Assembly: GCA_905209075.1 (NCBI GenBank)
Contig: CAJLRL010000001.1
Span: forward strand, 1 to 64,000
Length of the DNA: 64,000 nucleotides
Direction of reading: 5' to 3'
Source: an uncultured Lachnospiraceae bacterium
GTDB taxonomy: Bacteria; Bacillota; Clostridia; Lachnospirales; Lachnospiraceae
A model generated the notes under the pieces. It saw nothing but the letters and a program-made list of their open reading frames with translations. It ran no database searches and was not told the DNA's origin. Positions 57,263 to 64,000 of the stretch are shown here, in pieces; the first letter of the stretch is position 1; the number at the start of each line of letters is the position of its first letter. The translations under genes and the position numbers were made by a program.

Positions 57263-58390
57263 ATGAATAAAAACAATATACAGTCAGTTTTAAACACAGA
57301 AAATCTTGCTGTAGGTTATGGTAAAAAAATAATAATAGACGATATATCGTTTTCTGTCGGGGCAGGTGAGGTATTTACACTCATCGGACCAAACGGGGCG
57401 GGAAAATCGACAATATTAAAGACGATAACACGCCAGCTTAAGAAGCTGCATGGAGATATCTGTGTCTTTGATGAGGAAATTTCAAGACTCTCAGATGCGG
57501 GGCTTTCAAAGCAGGTATCAATGGTCATGACATCAGCAATAAAGAGCGAGCTTATGACCTGCAGGGATATCGTGGCAACAGGCAGGTATCCATATACAGG
57601 GAGGTTTGGAGTACTTTCTGATAATGACTGGGAAAAGGTTGATGAAGCGATAGCAATGGTCCATGCAGAAGAGGTATCGGATCATGATTTTTCAAGGGTC
57701 AGTGATGGACAGAGGCAACGTATAATGCTTGCAAGGGCTATATGCCAGGAGACAGGTATACTTGTCCTTGATGAACCTACGTCATATCTTGATATGAGAT
57801 ACAAGCTTGATTTATTATCAAGCATAAGAAAACTTGCGCTTAGTCGTGGGATGGCGATAATAATGTCTCTTCATGAACTGGATCTTGCATACAAAGTTTC
57901 AGATAAGATTGCCTGCGTAAAGGAAGGCCATATTGATAAAATTGATATACCGGAGCGGATTTTTGCAGGAAACTATATACAAAGGCTTTATGGTGTGGAT
58001 GATGATTGTTTTGAACCGAAAACTACACAGCTTTTTATACAGAATAAGTCAAAGACAGATAGATTTGATGTGTTTGTGATAGGCGGTGCAGGCACTGGGA
58101 TCCCGGTGTATAACAGGCTTTTCAGATTAAATATTCCGTTTGCAGCCGGGATACTGCAGGAAAATGATCTGGAATACGCTGCGGCACATGCGGCTGCCGT
58201 AAAGGTTGTATCACAAAAAGCATTCACTCCATTTTCAAAAGAAAATTACGAAAAGTCAAAAGAATGTATAGATGCATGTGAAATGTGCATATGTACCATA
58301 GATGAGTTCGGGCAATTCGGAGAATATAACAGAAAACTCATGGAATATGCAGCACAGCATAACAAACTCAAAAGCATGGATGATATATAA
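57263..58390 (+). CDS. ABC ATPase of corrinoid importer with additional C-terminal domain
   Basis: BtuD/FepC-type ATPase of about 375 residues, longer than the usual 250-260. The nucleotide domain (about 10-255) has Walker A GPNGAGKSTILK, signature VSDGQRQRIMLARAI, Walker B ILVLDEPTSYLD and switch His in MSLHELDLA. Residues about 265-375 form an added domain with a Rossmann-like start DVFVIGGAGTGIPVYNRLFR and CIDACEMCICTIDEFGQFGE, of unknown function; similar tails occur on ATPases of clostridial cobalamin loci. ATG 57263 (after GGAA) is preferred to ATG 57251. It is cotranscribed with the permease. Confidence 0.88.
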   Translation: MNKNNIQSVLNTENLAVGYGKKIIIDDISFSVGAGEVFTLIGPNGAGKSTILKTITRQLKKLHGDICVFDEEISRLSDAGLSKQVSMVMTSAIKSELMTCRDIVATGRYPYTGRFGVLSDNDWEKVDEAIAMVHAEEVSDHDFSRVSDGQRQRIMLARAICQETGILVLDEPTSYLDMRYKLDLLSSIRKLALSRGMAIIMSLHELDLAYKVSDKIACVKEGHIDKIDIPERIFAGNYIQRLYGVDDDCFEPKTTQLFIQNKSKTDRFDVFVIGGAGTGIPVYNRLFRLNIPFAAGILQENDLEYAAAHAAAVKVVSQKAFTPFSKENYEKSKECIDACEMCICTIDEFGQFGEYNRKLMEYAAQHNKLKSMDDI

Positions 58391-58420
58391 AGAAGATTTA
58401 TTTGATGGAGAGATACGGAT

Positions 58421-59932
58421 ATGGCAAAAGTAATAATGGTTCAGGGAACAATGTCGAATGCAGGGAAAAGTCTTGTGGCAGCAGGACTTTGCCGTGTGTT
58501 CAGACAGGATGGATACAGGGTGGCTCCGTTTAAGTCACAAAATATGGCACTTAATTCGTACATTACAAAAGAAGGACTGGAGATGGGGCGCGCACAAGTC
58601 GTGCAGGCAGAAGCCGCCGGAATAGAGCCACAGGTGTGCATGAATCCGATACTTTTAAAGCCGACAAATGACATTGGTTCACAGGTCATAGTAAATGGTG
58701 AGGTCCTTGGAAATATGCCAGCCAGAGAATATTTCAAATATAAGACAAAACTTATACCGGACATTATGAAAGCCTACAGAAAGCTCGAAGAACAGGCAGA
58801 TATCATAGTTGTGGAGGGAGCGGGAAGTCCCGCAGAGATAAACCTGCGTGACAATGATATTGTAAATATGGGGCTTGCCGAAATGCTTGATGCACCTGTT
58901 ATACTTGTAGGAGACATAGACAGGGGAGGCGTTTTTGCGCAGCTTCTTGGAACGATAATGCTTGTATCGGATGATGAGAGAGCACGTATAAAAGGGCTTG
59001 TGATAAATAAGTTCAGAGGTGATAAAACAATACTTGATCCGGGAGTTGAAATGCTTACAGAAAGAGCAGAGATTCCGGTGGTCGGGGTGCTGCCATATAT
59101 AAGGGTTTCAATTGATGATGAGGACAGTTTAAGCGGCAGACTTACGTCATCACAAAAAGGAATTATAAATATAGTTGTTATAAGACTGCCAAGATTATCT
59201 AATTTTACAGATTTTTCTGCATTTGAGCAGGTTGAAGGAGTGAAAGTGATCTATACAGATAAGCCGCAGGAGATAGAAAATGCCGATATGGTGATACTTC
59301 CGGGAAGTAAAAATACGATAGATGATCTGAGGTGGCTTCGGGAAAGCGGGCTTGAGGCAGCAATAAAAAAATATTCAAAGACAGGAATTGTTTTCGGTGT
59401 GTGTGGTGGTTACCAGATGCTGGGAAATACTGTAAATGATCCGTATGGAGTGGAAGCTGGCGGAAAGATAAGGGGGCTTGAGCTTATCGATATGGAGACA
59501 ACTCTGAAAAAAGAAAAGATCCGCACCCGCATCAGAGCACAGGTTAAAGGTGCCGGAGGCGCACTTTCAAAGATCAATGGCTGTATGGTAGACGGCTACG
59601 AAATCCATATGGGAGAAAGTATTGTTGGCGGAAGAAATGGTACTTTTATAGAAAAAATAATAAGCCCAAACGGGCAGGATCATATAGAAAAGGGCATAAG
59701 TGCATGGAATGGAAATGTGTATGGAACATATATCCATGGCATATTTGACAGTGGCGGTATAGCTCACAGGATAATTGATGTTCTTGCAGAAAGAAAAGGA
59801 GTATCACTTGGTAAAAACGAAGATGTACCTGACTACAGACAGTTCAAGGAAATGCAGTATGACATACTTGCTGATATGATAAGAGAGAATATGGACATGG
59901 AAGCAATTTATAAAATGATGGGAATGAGGTAA
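58421..59932 (+). CDS. cobQ: cobyric acid synthase (CbiP/CobQ)
   Basis: Amidotransferase of 503 residues that amidates the b, d, e and g side chains of adenosylcobyrinic acid a,c-diamide. The N-terminal dethiobiotin-synthetase-like ATPase has VQGTMSNAGKSLVAAGLCRV (about 5-24); GDIDRGGVFAQLLGT (about 166-180) follows. The type I glutaminase half has VFGVCGGYQMLG with the nucleophile Cys and a later YGTYIHGIFD with the catalytic His region. GAGAGATAC precedes ATG 58421. It begins the corrin assembly part of the operon. Confidence 0.96.
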   Translation: MAKVIMVQGTMSNAGKSLVAAGLCRVFRQDGYRVAPFKSQNMALNSYITKEGLEMGRAQVVQAEAAGIEPQVCMNPILLKPTNDIGSQVIVNGEVLGNMPAREYFKYKTKLIPDIMKAYRKLEEQADIIVVEGAGSPAEINLRDNDIVNMGLAEMLDAPVILVGDIDRGGVFAQLLGTIMLVSDDERARIKGLVINKFRGDKTILDPGVEMLTERAEIPVVGVLPYIRVSIDDEDSLSGRLTSSQKGIINIVVIRLPRLSNFTDFSAFEQVEGVKVIYTDKPQEIENADMVILPGSKNTIDDLRWLRESGLEAAIKKYSKTGIVFGVCGGYQMLGNTVNDPYGVEAGGKIRGLELIDMETTLKKEKIRTRIRAQVKGAGGALSKINGCMVDGYEIHMGESIVGGRNGTFIEKIISPNGQDHIEKGISAWNGNVYGTYIHGIFDSGGIAHRIIDVLAERKGVSLGKNEDVPDYRQFKEMQYDILADMIRENMDMEAIYKMMGMR

Positions 59933-59945
59933 AAATAGTAACTAA

Positions 59946-61025
59946 ATGGAAGATAAAGAAGATATGGAAGATAAATATTATAGACAGATAAGAAAAAACT
60001 GGGATCGTATTGCAAAACCTCTTGATGGCATGGGAATTTTTGAGCACATAACTGCAAAAATCGGTCAGCTGCAACAGACAGATATGCCGGTCACTGACAA
60101 GAATATCGTGGTTGTGTTATGTGCAGATAATGGGATCGTAGAAGAAGGGATAAGCCAGTCAGACCAGAGTGTTACTGCGGTATGTGCGGAGAATATTGCA
60201 AAAGGACGCTCGACTGTTGGCATAATGGCGGATTCTGTCGGAGCAGATGTGGCAGTGGTAGATATAGGGATCAATTCAAAAGAACAGTTTGACGGAGTCG
60301 AGGATAAAAAGATATCACCTGGTACAAAAAATTTTGCAAAAGAGCCGGCAATGACTGTAAAACAGGTAGAGCAGGCTATACATACAGGAATACAGCTTGT
60401 GAAAAAATGCAAGGATGCGGGCTATGGGATGATAGCGACCGGAGAGATGGGGATTGGAAACACGACAACAAGCAGTGCTGTTGCGGCCGCCCTGTTGGGA
60501 TGTGAGGCAGAGGTGGTCACTGGAAAAGGTGCGGGTCTTCCAAATGATAAAATCAAACATAAGGTAAAAATAATAGATGCTGCGCTGGAAAAATATAATC
60601 TGAAAAACAGAAAACAAAAAGAAAGAGCAGATAAAGAATATGTCTTTTCTGTGCTCAGCTGTGTTGGAGGATATGACATTGCCGGAATGTGTGGGATCTT
60701 TCTTGGCGGGATTGAATATGGTATGCCTATAGTTATAGATGGATTTATAAGTATGGTTGCTGCACTTGCAGCAAAAATAATAAATCCGGCAGCAGCAGGA
60801 TGCATGATACCATCACACATAAGCCGTGAGCCAGGAGCAGCACTTCTTGCAAAAGAACTTGCAATAGAGCCGGTAATAATGGCAGATATGGCACTTGGTG
60901 AGGGAACAGGAGCTGTCATGATGATGTCGCTAATCGATACAGCAAATCATGTATATAAAGAAAGCTACTCTTTTGACGAGGCCGGAGTAGGCCAGTATGA
61001 GCGTTACAAAACAGGAGAAGAATAA
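59946..61025 (+). CDS. cobT: nicotinate-nucleotide-dimethylbenzimidazole phosphoribosyltransferase
   Basis: CobT of 359 residues transfers phosphoribose from nicotinate mononucleotide to a lower-ligand base, making alpha-ribazole phosphate. Landmarks are ADNGIVEEGISQSDQSVT (about 57-74), GIGNTTTSSAVAAALL (about 164-179, conserved GN[TN]T), and GEGTGAVMMM near the C-terminus (conserved catalytic Glu). The first ATG (59946) has a poorly spaced GAGG; ATG 59964 is an alternative. The gene ends 1 bp before the cobU start region. Confidence 0.94.
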   Translation: MEDKEDMEDKYYRQIRKNWDRIAKPLDGMGIFEHITAKIGQLQQTDMPVTDKNIVVVLCADNGIVEEGISQSDQSVTAVCAENIAKGRSTVGIMADSVGADVAVVDIGINSKEQFDGVEDKKISPGTKNFAKEPAMTVKQVEQAIHTGIQLVKKCKDAGYGMIATGEMGIGNTTTSSAVAAALLGCEAEVVTGKGAGLPNDKIKHKVKIIDAALEKYNLKNRKQKERADKEYVFSVLSCVGGYDIAGMCGIFLGGIEYGMPIVIDGFISMVAALAAKIINPAAAGCMIPSHISREPGAALLAKELAIEPVIMADMALGEGTGAVMMMSLIDTANHVYKESYSFDEAGVGQYERYKTGEE

Positions 61026-61026
61026 A

Positions 61027-61560
61027 ATGACGGTACTTGTTATAGGTGGAAGCGGCAGTGGAAAGAGCAGTTTTGCAGAAGATGTATTAGAAAAATTTCC
61101 TGAGAGCAGAAAATACTATATAGCAACGATGCAGATATATGACGAAGAAGGAAAGAAAAAAGTAGAAAGGCATAGAAGAATAAGAAAAGAAAAGGGATTT
61201 TTTACAATAGAAAGTCAGACTGATGTACATAAAAATTGTATAAAAGCTGATATAAAAAAGAAGGACAGCGCAGCTATACTCGAGTGTATATCAAATCTTG
61301 TGGCAAACGAAATGTTTAAGGAAGATGTGATATACGATCGTGACACTGTGGCAGGAAAAGTTAAATCTGATCTTTGGAAAATGATATCGGAATTTAATGA
61401 TATAGTGATAGTAAGCAACAATGTATTTGATGACGGGATAGATTATGATGATACTACGACAGCCTATATATCTGCAATGGGAGAAATAAACAGATTTCTC
61501 GCCCAAAATGCAGATGAGGTTCATGAGGTTGTAGCCGGAATTCCGATACAGATAAAATAA
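61027..61560 (+). CDS. cobU: adenosylcobinamide kinase / guanylyltransferase (CobU)
   Basis: Bifunctional enzyme of about 177 residues that phosphorylates adenosylcobinamide and adds GMP. The P-loop is VIGGSGSGKSSFAED (about 4-18), then YIATMQIYDEEGKKKVERHR with the His of the HRRxRxxxF motif (HRRIRKEKGF, about 45-54, GMP attachment), and the C-terminal GEINRFLAQNADEVHEVVAG. AGGAG before ATG 61027 decides the start; the frame overlaps cobT upstream. It lies between cobT and cobS, the normal nucleotide-loop order. A second, divergent copy is at 62374. Confidence 0.9.
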   Translation: MTVLVIGGSGSGKSSFAEDVLEKFPESRKYYIATMQIYDEEGKKKVERHRRIRKEKGFFTIESQTDVHKNCIKADIKKKDSAAILECISNLVANEMFKEDVIYDRDTVAGKVKSDLWKMISEFNDIVIVSNNVFDDGIDYDDTTTAYISAMGEINRFLAQNADEVHEVVAGIPIQIK

Positions 61561-61573
61561 CCGGGAGAAATAA

Positions 61574-62356
61574 ATGAAAGTTATAAAGACGATATTTAAA
61601 TCAATAGATGTGGCATTCTCAATATACAGTAAGATCCCGATGCCGAGATTTGAGTGGGATTCAGAAGACATGAAATATCATATGTGTTTTTTCCCATGGG
61701 TTGGTGCCGTTATAGGAATGATCTTATATTTATGGAACCGGTTTTGTGTGTGGAATGAGATAGAAGGAATTTTGTATCCACTCATGGCAGCGTCAATCCC
61801 GCTTCTTGTGACTGGTGGATTTCATCTGGATGGATACATGGATACGATGGATGCTCTTCATTCATATCAGAAAAAAGAAAAGAAGCTGGAAATACTTAAG
61901 GATCCGCACATAGGTGCATTTTCGGTCATTATGGCAGCAGTGTATGGGCTTATGTATACAGGCTTTTTATCTGAGATAAGAGATGTTAAAGCTTTTGGGG
62001 TTATCTGCTGCAGCTTCTTTGTAAGCAGATGTCTCAGTGGCATTTCAGTTATGACATTTCAGGCGGCAAAGAAAAACGGAATGTTAAATGTATTTTCAAC
62101 AACTGCTGAAAAGCGCATAGTTACAATATTTCTGGTGCTTGAGCTTATTGCTGCCATCGCATTTATGTTTTTTATATCACCTCTTTATACATTGGTAGCT
62201 GTGCTTTTTGAATTTCTGGTGTTTTTATATTATAAGCATATGAGCATAAAGCAATTTGGAGGAATAACCGGAGATCTGGCAGGATTTTTTGTATGTGTGG
62301 CTGAACTGGCTGCTGTCATGTCTGTATCTTTGGCGGCAATAATATCAGCAGGTTGA
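61574..62356 (+). CDS. cobS: adenosylcobinamide-GDP ribazoletransferase (cobalamin synthase)
   Basis: Membrane enzyme of 260 residues with about six helices that joins adenosylcobinamide-GDP and alpha-ribazole. Family signatures are IPMPRFEWDSEDMKYHMCFFP near the N-terminus (fragment IPMPRFEWD), GGFHLDGYMDTMDALHSYQ (about 82-100; the DxxMD metal-binding motif is DGYMDTMD) and KDPHIGAFSVI. GGGAGA lies before ATG 61574. The next gene starts 18 bp later. Confidence 0.94.
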   Translation: MKVIKTIFKSIDVAFSIYSKIPMPRFEWDSEDMKYHMCFFPWVGAVIGMILYLWNRFCVWNEIEGILYPLMAASIPLLVTGGFHLDGYMDTMDALHSYQKKEKKLEILKDPHIGAFSVIMAAVYGLMYTGFLSEIRDVKAFGVICCSFFVSRCLSGISVMTFQAAKKNGMLNVFSTTAEKRIVTIFLVLELIAAIAFMFFISPLYTLVAVLFEFLVFLYYKHMSIKQFGGITGDLAGFFVCVAELAAVMSVSLAAIISAG

Positions 62357-62373
62357 TCTTAGGAGAAATCAAT

Positions 62374-62799
62374 ATGGAATTATATATAGGCGGTTTTGCG
62401 CAGGGAAAACTTGAATATGTGACAAATAAATACAATTGTGCAAAAGTATATGATGGGAAAAATTATAAAAATCTGATTCAAAATGTAGAAAATAAAATGA
62501 TCACAGAAAAAATTGTTATTTTAGATCATTTCAATGATATAATTAGAAATCTATTTGAGAGTGAACTTGAAAATGCCGTATGTAATGCAGAAAGATTGAC
62601 AGAATGGCTTATTTGCTCAGAAGAAAAGTATAAATATAAGCTTGTTATAATAAGTGATGAGATAGGCTGCGGTATAGTTCCGATGGAAAAGCTTGAGCGC
62701 GGATACCGTGAATGTTGTGGAAGGATGCTTATAAAGCTTGCTGACAGGGCAGATATTGTAGAACGCATAATATGCGGGCTGCCACAAAAAATCAAATAG
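62374..62799 (+). CDS. CobU-like protein with altered P-loop
   Basis: Protein of about 141 residues similar to CobU but shorter and divergent. The N-terminus MELYIGGFAQGKLEYVTNKY aligns with the CobU P-loop GGxxSGKSxxAE, but the Ser/Thr after Lys is Leu, so nucleotide binding may be impaired. The HRR region and middle sequence are missing or changed; only the C-terminal block IISDEIGCGIVPMEKLERGY with GRMLIKLADRADIVERIICG (about 90-139) is strongly CobU-like. TAGGAG supports ATG 62374. It could be a decayed duplicate, a regulatory subunit or a specialised kinase. No domain other than CobU was recognised. Confidence 0.72.
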   Translation: MELYIGGFAQGKLEYVTNKYNCAKVYDGKNYKNLIQNVENKMITEKIVILDHFNDIIRNLFESELENAVCNAERLTEWLICSEEKYKYKLVIISDEIGCGIVPMEKLERGYRECCGRMLIKLADRADIVERIICGLPQKIK

Positions 62800-62818
62800 C
62801 CTGGAGAAAAAATAAAAA

Positions 62819-63409
62819 ATGGAAAACGATAAAATTACGGTCTGTCTTATAAGACATGGGATCACAAAGGGAAATCTTGAAGGCAGATATATAGGAACAA
62901 CAGATGAGCCATTGTATGATAATAAAATACAAAAAGCATACCCGGATGCTGATCTTGTTGTGTCGAGCCCGCTTAAGCGCTGTGTGTCCACCGCCAGGCT
63001 TATTTATCCGGAAAATAAAATTGAGATTATAGAAGACTTCAGAGAGACTGATTTCGGAAGATTTGAAGGAAAAAATTACAGGGAACTTTCTGGAGAACCA
63101 TATTACCAGAAGTGGATAGATAGTAACGGGACACTTCCTTTTCCAGATGGAGAAAGCAGGGAATGCTTTATAAAACGCACAAATAATGCATTCAATGAAC
63201 TTATTAAAACATCATTTAACCGACAGAAAAAGTATATCACAGCGGTTGTACATGGAGGAACGATAATGGCAGTGCTTGAAAGAAATTTTGGCGGTGATTT
63301 TTATGATTACCATATAAAAAATCTTGAAGGCTATTGCTTTGAAGTGGAAGGTGTATGCTGCAACGGGCAAAAAAATAGCTATTTATACAAAAATTTAAGG
63401 AGGATTTAA
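62819..63409 (+). CDS. cobC: histidine phosphatase, probable alpha-ribazole phosphatase (CobC)
   Basis: Phosphoglycerate-mutase-like phosphatase of 196 residues that would dephosphorylate alpha-ribazole phosphate or adenosylcobalamin phosphate. The catalytic motif is LIRHGITKGNLEGRYIG (His and Arg, RHG at about 12-14), with ETDFGRFEGKNYREL and VVHGGTIMAVL (second active-site His) following. Its position between cobS/CobU-like and cbiB favours CobC over general phosphatases. The ATG at 62819 follows CCTGGAGAAAAAAT. Confidence 0.88.
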   Translation: MENDKITVCLIRHGITKGNLEGRYIGTTDEPLYDNKIQKAYPDADLVVSSPLKRCVSTARLIYPENKIEIIEDFRETDFGRFEGKNYRELSGEPYYQKWIDSNGTLPFPDGESRECFIKRTNNAFNELIKTSFNRQKKYITAVVHGGTIMAVLERNFGGDFYDYHIKNLEGYCFEVEGVCCNGQKNSYLYKNLRRI

Positions 63410-63410
63410 T

Positions 63411-64000
63411 ATGATTTATCATATTATAGCCTTTGTGGGAGGATTTATATTGGATCTGATCCTGGGGGATCCGTATTCCCTGCCACATCCGATAAGATGG
63501 ATAGGAAGCCTTATAGGATATCTGGAGAGAAAACTAAATAAAAAAGATGTTTCTGAAAAGTCAGCGCAAAAAAGAGGGTGCATTATGGTTATTGCTGTCT
63601 GTGCTATAGTTGAAGCCTGTGTGATTATCGTGATTGTGGGAAGCTACTATATATCAGCATATGTTGGCTGTGCTGTGGAACTTGTAATGACTTATTATAT
63701 GCTGGCGGCAAAATGCCTTAAAACCGAGAGCATGAAAGTATATGATGCATTGGAAAGCGGTACAATAGAGGATGCAAGATATGCAGTTTCAATGATAGTC
63801 GGACGTGACACAGAAAACCTTACAAAAGAGCAGATTGCAAAAGCAGCTGTGGAGACAGTGGCTGAAAATACATCTGATGGTGAGATCGCACCAATGATCT
63901 ACCTTGCGATAGGCGGACCGGTGCTTGGATTTTTATATAAAACAATAAACACAATGGATTCTATGATCGGTTACAAAAATGATAAGTTTATCAATTTTGG
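63411..64000 (+). CDS. cbiB: adenosylcobinamide-phosphate synthase (CbiB/CobD), 5' part
   Basis: Membrane protein that attaches aminopropanol to adenosylcobyric acid. The visible 197 residues start MIYHIIAFVGGFILDLILGD with the family motif DLILGDPYSLPHPIRWIGSLI (fragment LGDPYSLPHPIRWIG, about 18-32), a second hydrophobic pair, and the conserved VGRDTENLTKEQIAKAAVET and AENTSDGEIAPMIY (about 139-158 and 160-173). AAGGAGG (63397-63403) precedes ATG 63411 by 7 bp. The ORF runs off the end of the window. Confidence 0.93.
   Translation, partial: MIYHIIAFVGGFILDLILGDPYSLPHPIRWIGSLIGYLERKLNKKDVSEKSAQKRGCIMVIAVCAIVEACVIIVIVGSYYISAYVGCAVELVMTYYMLAAKCLKTESMKVYDALESGTIEDARYAVSMIVGRDTENLTKEQIAKAAVETVAENTSDGEIAPMIYLAIGGPVLGFLYKTINTMDSMIGYKNDKFINF

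Overview
KIND OF ORGANISM. The window is AT-rich, densely coding, with strong AAGGAG-type ribosome binding sites, a CIRCE heat-shock operator, cobalamin biosynthesis under a B12 riboswitch, TRAP and amino-acid ABC transporters, AgrC/LytTR-type regulators, an ECF sigma factor with a DUF4179 anti-sigma partner, and an AAA-ATPase-like/PD-(D/E)XK protein. This points to a strictly anaerobic Clostridia member, most likely a gut Lachnospiraceae (a Coprococcus- or Roseburia-like bacterium). The genus is a guess. No rRNA, tRNA, CRISPR array, phage or complete insertion sequence was seen. LAYOUT. 1-3.9 kb: the start of dihydroorotase (minus strand), then a HAD phosphatase, a VOC protein, an MFS exporter behind a leader-peptide attenuator, and a GNAT acetyltransferase. 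3.9-9.4 kb: a 147-bp MITE-like repeat, a second leader-peptide attenuator in front of the magnesium transporter MgtE, a shorter repeat copy, and a 1107-residue TPR-GAF-GGDEF diguanylate cyclase. 9.5-11.9 kb: a DUF1275 membrane protein, an LrgA/LrgB pair and a cytidylate-kinase-like protein. 11.9-23.2 kb: an AgrC-like kinase and LytTR regulator facing away from two lipoprotein/ABC-2 transporter operons separated by an ECF sigma/anti-sigma pair; one permease is split by a frameshift at a T8 tract. 23.4-27 kb: an AAA-ATPase-like/nuclease protein, then CIRCE-controlled Hsp20 and a DnaJ-like cochaperone. 27-36.4 kb: a PucR-type regulator divergent from a probable arginine-type amino-acid catabolic operon: RocB-like M20 peptidase (interrupted by a stop codon), DDAH-like amidinohydrolase, fused and apparently permuted ABC binding protein/permease, ABC ATPase, aminotransferase, 2-hydroxyacid dehydrogenase and AEC transporter. 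36.5-50.9 kb: a quinate/shikimate utilisation region with two shikimate/quinate dehydrogenases, an Old-Yellow-Enzyme-type flavoprotein, two LysR regulators, an MFS transporter, type I 3-dehydroquinase, a TRAP transporter and a chorismate mutase-shikimate kinase fusion. 51-64 kb: cobalamin genes, comprising cbiL, a B12 riboswitch, a surface-anchored CbiK cobaltochelatase, a second lipoprotein, a BtuFCD-type ABC importer, then cobyric acid synthase, cobT, cobU, cobS, a divergent second CobU-like gene, cobC and the start of cbiB. HOW IT FITS TOGETHER. The window holds several metabolic modules, each with local control: attenuators for mgtE and the exporter, a PucR-type regulator for amino-acid catabolism, LysR proteins with palindromic T-N11-A boxes for hydroaromatic acids, a B12 riboswitch for corrinoid acquisition and assembly, and LytTR/ECF circuits for the ABC exporters. 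The points most worth a second look are the two leader-peptide attenuators, a modular hairpin repeat family (34, 77 and 147 bp, the two longer with apparent 8-bp target duplications), two related long foldback elements of about 320 and 480 bp, the permuted binding-protein/permease fusion, and the surface cobaltochelatase with an uncharacterised C-terminal domain beside a corrinoid-type importer.
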